From NCBI RefSeq assembly GCF_012027355.1, contig NZ_SNUH01000001.1, positions 682,001-746,000 on the forward strand: a stretch of 64,000 nt of DNA, in the 5' to 3' direction. A program made the position numbers and the translations under genes. Of this stretch, positions 43,501 through 51,611 are shown in pieces. How positions within the stretch are numbered: the stretch's first letter is position 1; every line of letters begins with the position of its first letter. The notes below the pieces were generated by a model that saw only the letters and a program-made list of their open reading frames with translations, searched no databases and was not told where the DNA came from. The DNA comes from Thermococcus sp. M36. GTDB taxonomy: Archaea; Methanobacteriota_B; Thermococci; Thermococcales; Thermococcaceae.

Positions 43501-43931
43501 CTTATGGTCCCCTTGGAGAAGCCGGCGGCTTCGTACTTCTTAAGGCCTTCAGTGTTGTTGACACCCTTCTCCGGATCCAGTATCCACCACACCTTGACCT
43601 TCCTCTTCCTGTGGAGGGCCTCTATGAGGTTCGTGGTGTAGAGAACCTCGGGCCTGTCTATGCTCAGGTTGGAGATTATGTTCCTGACGTCAATTTCTAT
43701 GTTCGAGGGCCTTCCAAGCCTTGATGCCATGTCCTCTATTTTCTCCTTGAGCTTCTCGGCCTTGGCAACGTCGGTACCGTATTCAGCGGAGGCGGTGTCC
43801 ATGACAATAAAAGTATACCTCCTGTCCTCCTTCAGGAGCTGCTCTATAAGCCACTCAGTTTCCAGAATCGAAAAAACTATGTTCTTTCCGGCGCCACCAA
43901 TACCCACCACGACATCAGGGAACTGGAGCAT
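40557..43931 (-). CDS. Giant tubulin/FtsZ-like protein with long coiled-coil C-terminus
   Basis: 1124 residues, about three times FtsZ. The first 320 residues carry the tubulin/FtsZ GTPase signatures: DVVVGIGGAGKNIVF (7-21), the T4 signature GLGGGTGSGLFIDIA (180-194, GGGTGSG at 182-188) and a T7-like loop NFSDIL (295-300) preceding LATGG. It fits the Pfam Tubulin_2 type rather than cell-division FtsZ. The other 800 residues are mainly helical, with coiled coils (VTKLERQAQELREKQGEIEG; VKEQIAAIERDIESLRDFG). No signal or TM helix, so it is cytoplasmic. It abuts the exported coiled-coil gene upstream and overlaps the GTPase gene downstream. GTP-driven polymerisation is likely but unproven. Confidence 0.8.
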   Translation of the reverse strand: MLQFPDVVVGIGGAGKNIVFSILETEWLIEQLLKEDRRYTFIVMDTASAEYGTDVAKAEKLKEKIEDMASRLGRPSNIEIDVRNIISNLSIDRPEVLYTTNLIEALHRKRKVKVWWILDPEKGVNNTEGLKKYEAAGFSKGTIRRRGVTKAMFYKALVEGKVDDVFQIPPGSQEVAIIVGLGGGTGSGLFIDIAKRLAEVNFGAQVVLFGILPTLKEGNNEKANAYIALSELEYLRLTQGKVDDQLFTHVVLTTIEPTGFTGAGDAYKAKTEALNEFAETFTHILMNFYDAKSGNFSDILEGGHYGRFILATGGIVRYEVESTMESKKNLEKAINSLNSAISKEKDIRDKDIRPLIKYLQEKRLIDIGRDENKFYSRYIEYLKNQRILQEFYGFLTNPILGIFNYESPRSIIEGIHSRILMDERGFSEKVAGVKTSGEVLELISQLKTTIDSSKPESFRDDIDKAILDIAMRILDNIQLSLDHLRELHKFAFPDPIRARYEAYESEMGQMLRDLVTFDVKPAQIAKLEELKRAVGTDVTKLERQAQELREKQGEIEGEMKAIESQVDAVIDANSKLLVEYYEMVKELPSLRGTLSTSTKKINGVLEELKAKVLSDSVNRNLGPDELAARVNQELDPVLTNLRTIFTRLAQKFPGSSELGSLREVIDYINLVKNALLHYYGYKYYRYRQENRSLSERLRGRDYEAEMDKYLGDYERDLTSMMRYRDFFHYIRIRTTEDGEIGDLEVTMLYDLIATTINKMFSSIQMDVATNIGGKINVDLSEVPLQKLAEESSTPREFLKKAKEAIYLRMLSQKGLDRQMDEVKEQIAAIERDIESLRDFGSILDYVMDAVLTISGRIRKEWREEYENYESSINELKKYLEEKALRRHERGTFIYKVQPSPEALGLILDVATSNLAQVLRNPTLSAISKNEFQKIVNTYRELLSKLMQPAYLGIRRPRVIVQDERAPVEWELKGSMTYVNSSINNIMTEMAQEIKNVTLQVFRRSLHKGKDTLYIPVPVAGPWDIAVTIFLPGIFFENIYGVYDLSESYHDAYYQLKNSGKKRELFHHVYKLEDGWYIERIPMDFEDAIKYAAAELYNNVDVTEEIEKKNYIKQYIIPESEGETE

Positions 43932-45017
43932 TCACAACACCCCCGACCCAATAGAGGGCTCACTGCGGCCCATTTCCTCCATACACTGCTCATAACCATC
44001 GCGCTTGCCCCGGTTGTAGCCCTCCCGCTTCCCTTCATCGTACCCTTTCCTGTATCCCTCCTTGTAGCCAGACTGGCGGCCCGTCCTGTAAGCAAAGAAC
44101 GAGCCCGCCAGGAGAACGACGAACAGGAGTATTGAGACAGTCTTGAAGGTTCCTGCACTCTTCCGGTATTCGTCCCTCTCCTGAGTGAGAGCCTCAATCT
44201 GTCCCTTCAAATCGCTGTTTTCGTTCTGGAGCTCTGAGACCTTCGACTCAAGGTCAGAGGTCTGGCTCTTCAGCCGGGAGTTTTCCGCCTCGAGAGAGCT
44301 CAGGGTGGCACTCTGGTCCTTAATCGTTGAGTTCAGCTCATCGGTAAGGCTCTGAAGCTTGGAGACCCGCTGTTCAAGGTTCGCCACCCTACCGGGGTCA
44401 TACTTAACAAAAATCGGGATCAGATCCCCATAGACGTAATCAATGAGCCCGAGGGATATGTACTTCTTCGCGACCCCCCTGGCGTTTGGATCGGTTATAT
44501 TGGTGTCTATGATCCTCATGATGTCCTCGAGCTGGGGGTGGATTATTGTGAACGACTTGCTCGTCGTGTCTATCACCGTGTTCCCGCTCAGATCCTTTAC
44601 GCGGTAGTAGCTCTTCTGGCCCTGGTCAAAGAACTTCAGGTAAAGGCTTTCACCCGTGGGCAGAAGAACTGTCTTCCGCGTTATTCCCTCCGGAATCCTT
44701 CCGTGGATCGGGATGACGAGCTTGCTGGGAAGGTTGTTGCATATCTTCAAGGACTTTCCGTCAGAACCGAGGGTGTACCCAGTTAGGTCAGTGACATCAA
44801 ATATCGGTGTGCCACCGTCTTTCTCCAGATCCGTTTCAATCAGCACACAGCTCCCCCTGATATCGGTTATGGTCAGTGAAAAATCAACGACCTTATTCTC
44901 TTCTATGCTGTCCGGCAGTTCAGGATCCGTGGAGGAGGTCACTGCAGCGACGGGATTGATGAGAAAACCGGCAATAAAAACAACAAGTATTAGGGACAAG
45001 AACCTCTTCCATGCCAT
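43932..45017 (-). CDS. Exported coiled-coil protein with TM helix and Y/G-rich cytoplasmic tail (first gene of tubulin-like operon)
   Basis: 361 residues from the ATG at 45017 (GGGGTG seven bases upstream); an upstream frame to 45080 lies in the leader and is rejected. Signal peptide FLSLILVVFIAGFLINPVAA, then a beta-rich domain of about 180 residues. A coiled coil follows near 210-290 (LEAENSRLKSQTSDLESKVS), then a TM helix SILLFVVLLAGSFFAY. The tail repeats G-Y-x-x-G/x-R/K (GYKEGYRKGYDEGKREGYNR), like Yae1-type repeats, and could touch the tubulin-like protein. The stop is directly followed by the tubulin-like start. Confidence 0.7.
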   Translation of the reverse strand: MAWKRFLSLILVVFIAGFLINPVAAVTSSTDPELPDSIEENKVVDFSLTITDIRGSCVLIETDLEKDGGTPIFDVTDLTGYTLGSDGKSLKICNNLPSKLVIPIHGRIPEGITRKTVLLPTGESLYLKFFDQGQKSYYRVKDLSGNTVIDTTSKSFTIIHPQLEDIMRIIDTNITDPNARGVAKKYISLGLIDYVYGDLIPIFVKYDPGRVANLEQRVSKLQSLTDELNSTIKDQSATLSSLEAENSRLKSQTSDLESKVSELQNENSDLKGQIEALTQERDEYRKSAGTFKTVSILLFVVLLAGSFFAYRTGRQSGYKEGYRKGYDEGKREGYNRGKRDGYEQCMEEMGRSEPSIGSGVL

Positions 45018-45055
45018 CTTGGTGCACCCCTTATGGTTTGAACACCGCATAAATT

Positions 45056-45076
45056 TATCAATATTGATATATTTAA
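45056..45076. promoter_or_regulatory. Palindrome and TATA at the tubulin-like operon promoter
   Basis: TATCAATATTGATA (45056-45069) is a perfect 14-bp palindrome. It touches the minus-strand TATA CTTAAATATATC (about 45065-45076), placing it over or just after the TATA, a typical repressor position. The gap up to 45215 shows no gene. Confidence 0.5.
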
Positions 45077-45215
45077 GCATTGCTAATGTAGAAAACCGCT
45101 GAACTGCACATTCGGAATAATCTAAACTCCAGGCGCGGATTCAGCACGGCATCGGGTTCCGTAGAAGGAGTACATAAAAAAAAGAGTGGAAATAGAACAA
45201 TGCCAAACAGAACGC

Positions 45216-45641
45216 TCACTTAAATTTCTCAAGGATTATGGCAGGGCAGACCTTAGTAACCCCCTCAATCTTGCCGATCTTGTTGGAGATGATGTCCGAT
45301 AGATCCTCTCCGTCCCGGGCCCACACCTCTGCCATGATCATGTGGTCTCCACTGGTGAGGTATACGTTCCTCACGAAGTCAAACTCCTTAAGTCTGCTCG
45401 CAACCTCGAATATCTTTTCCGGCAGAGTGTCAACGCCCGTCAGGCTGACGAGGTTGTAGCCGAGCTTGGACGGATCCACCACAACGGTGTACTGCTTTAT
45501 CACTCCCGCTTCCTCAAGGGCCTTCACGCGCTTCCTGACTGCAGTCTCACTTATGCCCAGAACCTTGGCTATCTCCGTGAACGGAGTCCTGGCGTCCCTG
45601 GTGAGCATCTCAATTATAATCCTGTCCCTTTCGTCAAGCAT
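45216..45641 (-). CDS. lrpA: Lrp/AsnC family transcriptional regulator, LrpA-like
   Basis: 141 residues. N-terminal helix-turn-helix [20 protein letters not shown], then a RAM effector domain ending [15 protein letters not shown]. It is very close in pattern to Pyrococcus furiosus LrpA, which represses its own gene and is dimeric to octameric. TTAATATA near 45677-45684 on the minus strand is the TATA. A GAACC-TTCT-GGTTC repeat lies just upstream of it (45693-45706). Its target could include the operon that starts 200 bases away, but nothing shows this. Confidence 0.9.
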   Translation of the reverse strand: MLDERDRIIIEMLTRDARTPFTEIAKVLGISETAVRKRVKALEEAGVIKQYTVVVDPSKLGYNLVSLTGVDTLPEKIFEVASRLKEFDFVRNVYLTSGDHMIMAEVWARDGEDLSDIISNKIGKIEGVTKVCPAIILEKFK

Positions 45642-45710
45642 TCTTCATCACCCCTACCCAGAGATATGCGGACTAAGTATATTAAGTTTTTGAACCTTCT
45701 GGTTCTAAAG

Positions 45711-46964
45711 TTAAACCTTGAGTTTAAGTTTGACAACTGTCTCCACATGCGGGGTGTGCGGGAACATGTCAAGGCCCACGGCGTCCTCCACAGTGTACGC
45801 ACTTCCAAGGGAGTCCAAGTTTTCTCTGAGCGTTTTGGGGTTGCACGAAACGTAGACGATGTTTTCCGGCCTGTCTTTTAATATTTTCCTTATCAGTTTC
45901 GGGTGGAGGCCAGCACGCGGCGGATCAACTATGACTGTGTCGTAGACAGAGAGATCCCCAACGTCCCGGTCTTCTCCAACGTAGAAGGCGGCGTCTACAC
46001 CGTTGAGCTCCGCGTTCCTCCTTGCCATCTCAACGGCGAAGGGGTTGACCTCAACGCCCTCTACTACAAATCCCCGCCCCGCGAGGTAGACGCCGAAGGT
46101 TCCCACCCCCGAGTACAGATCCAGAACCCTCTCCCCCTCCACTCTTTCCGCGACCTCTCTCACTAGGTTTACGGCCTGATAGCTGTTCGTCTGGAAGAAG
46201 CTGTTCGGATGGATGAGGTAGGTGACGTTGTCAAGGCGTTCCCTTATAAGCTCCCTCCCCCAGAACCGTTCAACATCGCCGTAGGAGACATCGCTCTTAG
46301 TCCTGTTGATGCTCCAGTACACCGAATCAGCATAGTCAAAGTAGTCCGGGAACTCCTCGGGAAGACGGCCCTCGGCAGTCACGATGTTTACCATGAGCTC
46401 CCCCGTGAACTTGCCCTCCCTGATGACTATGTACCTGAGAAACCCTGTGTTCCTGCCTATCTCGTAGAGGGAAGGCCGGAAGTCCTCGATAAACTCCCTC
46501 AGCGAGCCAAGAACCTTCCTGCTCGACTCCCCAAACACCGGACACCACTCGATGTCAACTGCATCCCACCACGTGCCGCGTCTCCTAAACCCTATTCCCC
46601 TCGTCGAGATGACAACATCAATCCTGTTTCGGTGTCCATATATCACGGGGGAGGGGATAACACCGACATCAAAGCCGACCATACTGGAGAGCTTCTCCGA
46701 CTTAAACCTGACCTGTTCGGAATAGGGAATGTGCTGGAGGAGACAGCCACCGCACGTCCCGAAATAGGGGCATTTTGGCTCGATCCTTGCAGGAGAGGGC
46801 TCCACTACCTCAAAGTCCGTGGCCACGAGGGTCTTTTTCCTCCGGCGCCATTTCCTGACATCCACAACGTCCCCAGGTGCAGTAAAGGGCACATGGATCT
46901 CCTTCCTCCCCAGGCGCACGACGCCCATCCCTTCAGTGTCGAGCTTTTCGATGACTCCCCTCAT
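45711..46964 (-). CDS. TrmA/RumA-type m5U methyltransferase
   Basis: 417 residues from the ATG at 46964 (GGGAG just upstream); the longer frame to 47015 overlaps the promoter. A TRAM domain opens (RGVIEKLDTEGMGVVRLG), then an iron-sulfur cluster with cysteines in CPYFGTCGGCLLQH and one further Cys. The SAM-binding motif is LDLYSGVGTFGVYLAG, then VIVDPPRAGLHP and the nucleophile Cys in NIVYVSCNPKTLRENL. These enzymes make 5-methyluridine in tRNA (U54) or 23S rRNA; Thermococcales have both kinds and I cannot choose between them. Confidence 0.88.
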   Translation of the reverse strand: MRGVIEKLDTEGMGVVRLGRKEIHVPFTAPGDVVDVRKWRRRKKTLVATDFEVVEPSPARIEPKCPYFGTCGGCLLQHIPYSEQVRFKSEKLSSMVGFDVGVIPSPVIYGHRNRIDVVISTRGIGFRRRGTWWDAVDIEWCPVFGESSRKVLGSLREFIEDFRPSLYEIGRNTGFLRYIVIREGKFTGELMVNIVTAEGRLPEEFPDYFDYADSVYWSINRTKSDVSYGDVERFWGRELIRERLDNVTYLIHPNSFFQTNSYQAVNLVREVAERVEGERVLDLYSGVGTFGVYLAGRGFVVEGVEVNPFAVEMARRNAELNGVDAAFYVGEDRDVGDLSVYDTVIVDPPRAGLHPKLIRKILKDRPENIVYVSCNPKTLRENLDSLGSAYTVEDAVGLDMFPHTPHVETVVKLKLKV

Positions 46965-47073
46965 GCTCCCAGACTCGAAAGAATGGCTTATAAACCTGCC
47001 TTGGAGAAACGTCAAATCCGACCACGGAAGGTTTATTTATCCCAACCAACTAAATAGAAATGGTGGCCGCTGA

Positions 47074-47289
47074 ATGTTTGGCCGACGCAAGGATATAGTC
47101 TACCGGGTTTTGGCTACCAAGAAAAAGGCCGTGGCGCTTCAGAAGCTCAGCGCCGAGCTGGATACCCCCATGCCTGCTGTTCTCAAGACCGTTAAGCAGC
47201 TCGAATCCGACGGTCTTGTAGAGGTGTTCTACGGCAGGGACAAGGCCTCAATAATGGTAAAGGCCAAGACAATAGAGGACTACGTCTAA
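47074..47289 (+). CDS. Small winged-helix DNA-binding protein
   Basis: 71 residues, essentially one winged helix-turn-helix: [20 protein letters not shown], then [20 protein letters not shown] as recognition helix and wing. No ligand domain. The ATG lies after TGGTGGCC. It is convergent with pyrE (ends overlap by four bases) and divergent from the m5U methyltransferase gene, with a TTTATTTATCCC promoter near 47033. Targets unknown. Confidence 0.75.
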   Translation: MFGRRKDIVYRVLATKKKAVALQKLSAELDTPMPAVLKTVKQLESDGLVEVFYGRDKASIMVKAKTIEDYV

Positions 47290-47846
47290 GCTCGCCCTCC
47301 GGTTTCAGAATCCAGGCGTCTAAAAAGCTCCGAGACCGTGACAAGGGGTATGAAAGGATACCTCCCGCGGATTTTTTCCGCCGCCCCCTCTTCTCTGTCC
47401 ACGACGACGCTTATGGCGGCGATCTCGGCCCCAAGTTCTTCGAGAACTTCCGCCGCCCTCAGGACGCTACCGCCGGTCGTTGTGACATCCTCGACGAGGA
47501 GGATCCTATCGCCGGGCCTGACCTCGCCCTCGATCTGGCTCTCTGTCCCATGCCCCTTCGGCTTCTTCCTGACTATCACGAGGGGCTTTCCGGTTTCGAG
47601 CGCCAGAGCGGTCGTGATGGGAACCGCCCCAAGCTCGGGACCGGCAACACGGTCGAAGCTTATCCCGGCTTTTTGGGCTTCTTCCGCCATCAGTCTCGCG
47701 ATGAGTTTGAGTGCATTAGGGTTCGTGCTGAGCCTCTTGACGTTTATGTAGTAGTCACTCTCCTTTCCTGAAGTGAGCACAAAATGCCCGAAGAGTATCG
47801 CCCCCTCAGAGAAGAAGGCCTCCACGAGCTTCCCTTTGCCGTCCAT
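47286..47846 (-). CDS. pyrE: Orotate phosphoribosyltransferase
   Basis: 186 residues from the ATG at 47846. The PRPP loop is [36 protein letters not shown] and [20 protein letters not shown] are the usual substrate and flexible loops. It makes OMP from orotate and PRPP. An upstream Met at 47864 is less likely. A 9-bp inverted repeat sits in the shared promoter with the PrsW-like gene. Confidence 0.95.
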   Translation of the reverse strand: MDGKGKLVEAFFSEGAILFGHFVLTSGKESDYYINVKRLSTNPNALKLIARLMAEEAQKAGISFDRVAGPELGAVPITTALALETGKPLVIVRKKPKGHGTESQIEGEVRPGDRILLVEDVTTTGGSVLRAAEVLEELGAEIAAISVVVDREEGAAEKIRGRYPFIPLVTVSELFRRLDSETGGRA

Positions 47847-47892
47847 CCAAACCACCGAACACATCTCTCAGAGGTTTTTAAAAAGATAGCGG

Positions 47893-47922
47893 CAAAAATA
47901 TGGCCAAATAGTGATATTTTTG
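47893..47922. promoter_or_regulatory. Inverted repeat between pyrE and the PrsW-like gene
   Basis: CAAAAATAT (47893-47901) and ATATTTTTG (47914-47922) form a perfect 9-bp inverted repeat around a 12-nt spacer. It lies 47-76 bases upstream of pyrE. It could bind a dimeric regulator, or be chance in AT-rich promoter DNA. Confidence 0.35.
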
Positions 47923-47995
47923 ACACATGGATGTAATTCCAACTCACGGTAAAGTTTAAAATACAACCCCAGGAAGTTTATCTGGTGGCCCTACG

Positions 47996-48721
47996 GTGGA
48001 AACTCTGCTCCTTCCAGCATACTTGATTGTAGTGCTCGCAGTTGGTGTCAAGGTCTTTGACGCAGTGCTAAAATGGATCGGCACGGTAGACTACGTCGTC
48101 CCCCCCAGGTGGCGAGAGAGGAGGCCCCACCTTTACGGCGTGGTGGCCATAGTCACTGTAGTTGTACTGGAGTCCATAGTGCTGGTGGCCTTCGGGGGAT
48201 CCGCGGTGTCGGCGGCCATCGCACTGACAGTGTTCGTCGGACCCATAGAGGAGCTTTCAAAGCTGTTGCCTTTCTGGGCAGTTCGGGGCACCCAGCTCGT
48301 GAGGTGGAGGGTTACCATAAGCGCCGCCATGACGTTCGCAGTTATCGAGGCAGTTCTATACGGCATCGTACTAATCATTACAGGAAACATCCTGGGCGCT
48401 CTCCTTAGGATAATCGTGGTAACGTTCCACGTCCTCTGGACTACGATAGCTCTAGAGGACGCTCTCAAAGGGCGCGCCTTTGTTGGGTACCTGAAATCAT
48501 CCCTCCTGCACTCTCTTTACGATGCCCCAGTTATCATGGTGCTCGTGGGTGTTTCTGCAACAATCACAGTCCCCCTGACGCTTGCAGGAATCCTGGCGGT
48601 CATATACATGTACAGACGCGTTGATGGGGCCTTCGGATACGCGTACAGCATCGGAAGAAGGGAGATAGAAGAGCGCAGGAGGAAGACTGAGAGGGAAGAA
48701 TGCCTCACCTCTTCGCCTTGA
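47996..48721 (+). CDS. PrsW-like intramembrane metalloprotease family protein
   Basis: 241 residues, seven or so TM segments, GTG start. The family motifs are in order: [15 protein letters not shown] (E-E-x-x-K), [15 protein letters not shown] (second Glu), [10 protein letters not shown] and [11 protein letters not shown] (metal-binding His). PrsW cleaves membrane anti-sigma factors in Bacillus; archaea lack those, so the substrate here is unknown. The end overlaps the convergent DNA ligase gene by 17 bases. Confidence 0.75.
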   Translation: METLLLPAYLIVVLAVGVKVFDAVLKWIGTVDYVVPPRWRERRPHLYGVVAIVTVVVLESIVLVAFGGSAVSAAIALTVFVGPIEELSKLLPFWAVRGTQLVRWRVTISAAMTFAVIEAVLYGIVLIITGNILGALLRIIVVTFHVLWTTIALEDALKGRAFVGYLKSSLLHSLYDAPVIMVLVGVSATITVPLTLAGILAVIYMYRRVDGAFGYAYSIGRREIEERRRKTEREECLTSSP

Positions 48722-50384
48722 ACCTCTCCTGGAGTTCATAGAGCTGGGCGACCCTCTCTATGGTGTCCGCCTCCTCGGGGCTCTTGTCCTCCCTTAAAGC
48801 CACGTAGCGCGGGAAGCGCAGAGCAAAGCCGCTCTCGTACTTCGGGCTCCTCTGTATCTCCTGATAGGTAACTTGGATAACTACCTTGGGCTCTATCTCG
48901 ACGAACTTGCCCTCACCTCCCCTGATGAGCGGCTTGAGCATCCTGGTGAACTCCGCTAGATCCTCGTCGGTGAAGCCGCTGCCGACCTTTCCGACTGGGA
49001 CAAACTCACCACTATGCTGGTCGAAGGCCGCAACTAGGAAGGAGCCGAGGAGATGGGCGCGCCTGCCTTCGCCCCACTCCGCGCCGACAATAACTAGGTC
49101 GAGATCTTCCATCGTCGGCTTTATCTTGAGCCACTTCTTGCCCCGGTTTCCTGGCTCGTAAACCGAATCCAGCCTCTTGGCCATGAGCCCCTCGTGGCCG
49201 AGCTCAAGGGCGTGCTGGTAAAAGGCCTCGGCCTCCTCGGCCTTTGCCGTCACGAGCTGCTCCGCCAGCCTTATCCGCTCCCCCGGAGAGATTATCCCCT
49301 CCAGCCTCTTCCTGCGCTCGGAGAAGGGCGTGTCTATCAGACCCTCACCGTCAACGTAGAGGACGTCGAAGAGGTTCAGCTCAAGGGGGATCTTCTCTAT
49401 CATCTCCTCGATGTTGTACTTTCTCCTGAAGCGCCTCAGGACGTACTGGAAGGGCCTCGGCCTTCCACCTTCGCCGACGGCAACGAGTTCACCCTCAATG
49501 ATGGCCTTTTCCGCTTTAACGCTCTCCAGGACGGCCGAAACCACGTCGGGGATGGATCTGGTGACGTTCTCCAGCCTGCGAGAGTAAATGACAACCCTGC
49601 TGCCATCCTTGTGAACCTGGACGCGGGCACCGTCGTACTTTATCTCGAATGCCGCCTTTCCACCCATCTCCGCCAGGGCTTCCTTAACGCTCGCTGCGTT
49701 CTGGGCGAGCATCGGTCGTATAGGCTTTCCCACCTGGATTTTAACCTCTGAGAGGCCCTCGTTGCCCTCAAGCTTCGCCACCTTTGCCACGTGGCCGAAG
49801 TCGCTGGTGAGCATGTAGGCCCTCTCAACGAGCTCGGCTTTGACCTTGAATGCCTCAGCTATGGCGTCCCTCAGAATCCCCTCGGCGACGCCGGTCCTCA
49901 TCGTGCCCAGAACGGTTCTCGCTATGTACTTCCCCTCCTCAGGCTGGGCGTCCATGAAGATGTTCGCCAGATATTTCATCTTCCTGTCCTGGCTCCTCTC
50001 GCCGCTCGCCTCGGCGACCTTGACGAAGGTGTCGTAAACGCGCTTGACCGTTAAGGGCTGGCTGAAGAAGCTCCTCTGTTTCCTCTTCTTTAGAGCGAGG
50101 GCAACGCTCCCGCCCAAGTCGCCGGTGTCCTTAACGGAGTTCTCTATCTCCCTCTCGGGGACGCCGGTGGCCATCGAGACGGCCTTTATGAGGAGCTTCT
50201 CGCCGACGCCGAGTTCCCTCTCGTCCCAATCAGGGAAGACCTTGCCAAGGATGAGGTAGGGGACTATCTCCAGGAGATCATCAGGGGTCTTCTTGAGGAA
50301 ATCTGCGACAAAGCGTGTTTTGAGGGTCTTTAAGGTTGTCTTCTCCAGGCGCCTGTAAAGGTCAGCGAGTTCAGCGTACTTCAT
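48705..50384 (-). CDS. lig: ATP-dependent DNA ligase
   Basis: 559 residues from the ATG at 50384 (GGGAGTG upstream), the usual length. The nucleotidylated Lys is in [16 protein letters not shown]. Motif III is [13 protein letters not shown], motif [10 protein letters not shown], and motif [21 protein letters not shown]. An N-terminal DNA-binding domain and a C-terminal OB fold flank the core. It seals nicks in replication and repair. An AT-rich nuclease-like gene has been placed directly upstream. Confidence 0.97.
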   Translation of the reverse strand: MKYAELADLYRRLEKTTLKTLKTRFVADFLKKTPDDLLEIVPYLILGKVFPDWDERELGVGEKLLIKAVSMATGVPEREIENSVKDTGDLGGSVALALKKRKQRSFFSQPLTVKRVYDTFVKVAEASGERSQDRKMKYLANIFMDAQPEEGKYIARTVLGTMRTGVAEGILRDAIAEAFKVKAELVERAYMLTSDFGHVAKVAKLEGNEGLSEVKIQVGKPIRPMLAQNAASVKEALAEMGGKAAFEIKYDGARVQVHKDGSRVVIYSRRLENVTRSIPDVVSAVLESVKAEKAIIEGELVAVGEGGRPRPFQYVLRRFRRKYNIEEMIEKIPLELNLFDVLYVDGEGLIDTPFSERRKRLEGIISPGERIRLAEQLVTAKAEEAEAFYQHALELGHEGLMAKRLDSVYEPGNRGKKWLKIKPTMEDLDLVIVGAEWGEGRRAHLLGSFLVAAFDQHSGEFVPVGKVGSGFTDEDLAEFTRMLKPLIRGGEGKFVEIEPKVVIQVTYQEIQRSPKYESGFALRFPRYVALREDKSPEEADTIERVAQLYELQERFKAKR

Positions 50385-50540
50385 GGTCACTCCCACCACC
50401 TGAAAGATACGGCGATGGGGATAAAAGGTTAGCCCACCATCAGAAATGTCTAATGGATTATAACGGCTTCTGATGACACTCCAGTTTATACTCCGTAAGT
50501 GTTATTAACTTGATAATAACCCACGTAAAAGGGGGTTACA

Positions 50541-51524
50541 TTGAAGATACGGCTGGATAACAAGAATGGCGAAAGAACCACTTTTACACCCAGACAATCC
50601 GTTATAAATAATATAGTGGGAAACTATACCGAGAGAATTGCCCAAGAATATATTTCCATGGAAATCATTCCACGGTTAAAGGAAAATCATGAGTATGTTG
50701 CGATGTATGGACCCAACGTCAGGATATTCACAAGAGAATTTACCCCACTCTATGCTAACCCCAGTGGAAAAGAGAGCTTGCCATATTGGCATAGGCTGCA
50801 CGAAACTAGAACCTATTCGTCAGACAATATGGAGGCCAAATCTCTTAAAACTGCTTTAGAGATTATAAAATTGGCGTATCCTGCATCTTGGGTGTTGCCC
50901 CCCGATTGCAAAAGAATATACATCAAAAAAACAACGGACGAGTTTGGATATTCGGAGATTGTAAGTACTGCTTGTAAGCAAGACAGCATCTTTACCGTAA
51001 TATCCCCTCTCCGCTATAGAATGCGTTCAGGAGCATTATCCGAAGCGTTAAATGACACCGCAGACTGGATAAGACACTCATGTTTCGTCACTGAACGAAG
51101 TAAAGATGGACTATTAAAATTTTACAACATCTTAAAAGAGAGCAAATATGCCCCAGATTTCATAATCATTGCTCTTGATGTCGTGGGAGAAAAGAAGATT
51201 AACGTCAGTTCACGATCCAAAAGTTTACAAATAAGAAAGACATTCAAGTTGCCAGTTATAGACGTTAAAAGACTAATAGTGGTAGAAACAAAGAGTACCA
51301 AGCCCCAAGCCCGCGTGGAATTCTCAACTAGCCAGAAAAAATTCTTAGAGCTCTTTTCTAATCAAGATCTTGCTGAATTTCTTCTCATTTACATCCCAGT
51401 TGATGATATGATTCCGTTAAAAAACATCCCAATAATCATGTATCATTTCCTGCCGGGAGAAATTATAGATGTAAATTCATTTCGTCGATATAAAAGGAGC
51501 AAAAACACCTTAGACCATCAGTAG
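50541..51524 (+). CDS. AT-rich orphan protein, candidate PD-(D/E)XK nuclease
   Basis: 327 residues with a TTG start preceded by AAAAGGGGG. Near residues 205-265 lies a strand pattern with PDFIIIALDVVG, then KRLIVVETKSTKPQARVEFS and SQKKFLEL. An Asp followed by a hydrophobic strand ending E-T-K is the core of PD-(D/E)XK nucleases, and a downstream Gln/Lys helix is also usual. The N-terminal 200 residues are unassigned. Codons and composition (much AT, many AAA, ATA, AGA) differ sharply from both neighbours, so transfer is likely. No methylase is adjacent. Function is inferred only. Confidence 0.55.
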   Translation: MKIRLDNKNGERTTFTPRQSVINNIVGNYTERIAQEYISMEIIPRLKENHEYVAMYGPNVRIFTREFTPLYANPSGKESLPYWHRLHETRTYSSDNMEAKSLKTALEIIKLAYPASWVLPPDCKRIYIKKTTDEFGYSEIVSTACKQDSIFTVISPLRYRMRSGALSEALNDTADWIRHSCFVTERSKDGLLKFYNILKESKYAPDFIIIALDVVGEKKINVSSRSKSLQIRKTFKLPVIDVKRLIVVETKSTKPQARVEFSTSQKKFLELFSNQDLAEFLLIYIPVDDMIPLKNIPIIMYHFLPGEIIDVNSFRRYKRSKNTLDHQ

Positions 51525-51611
51525 ATATCTAGAAGCCCAAGATAGCATTTAAAATAATGATTGAGCACTTCCAGCTGTAGAAGGCACCCTAAAAATTATT
51601 GTATAAGAGAC

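Noticed and set aside
45018-45080. N-terminal extension of the first gene of the tubulin-like operon
   Set aside because: It would put a Cys-rich segment before the signal peptide and translate through the palindrome and TATA.
50480-50540. C/D box RNA suggested by TGATGAC near 50473
   Set aside because: No D or D' CTGA at suitable spacing follows.
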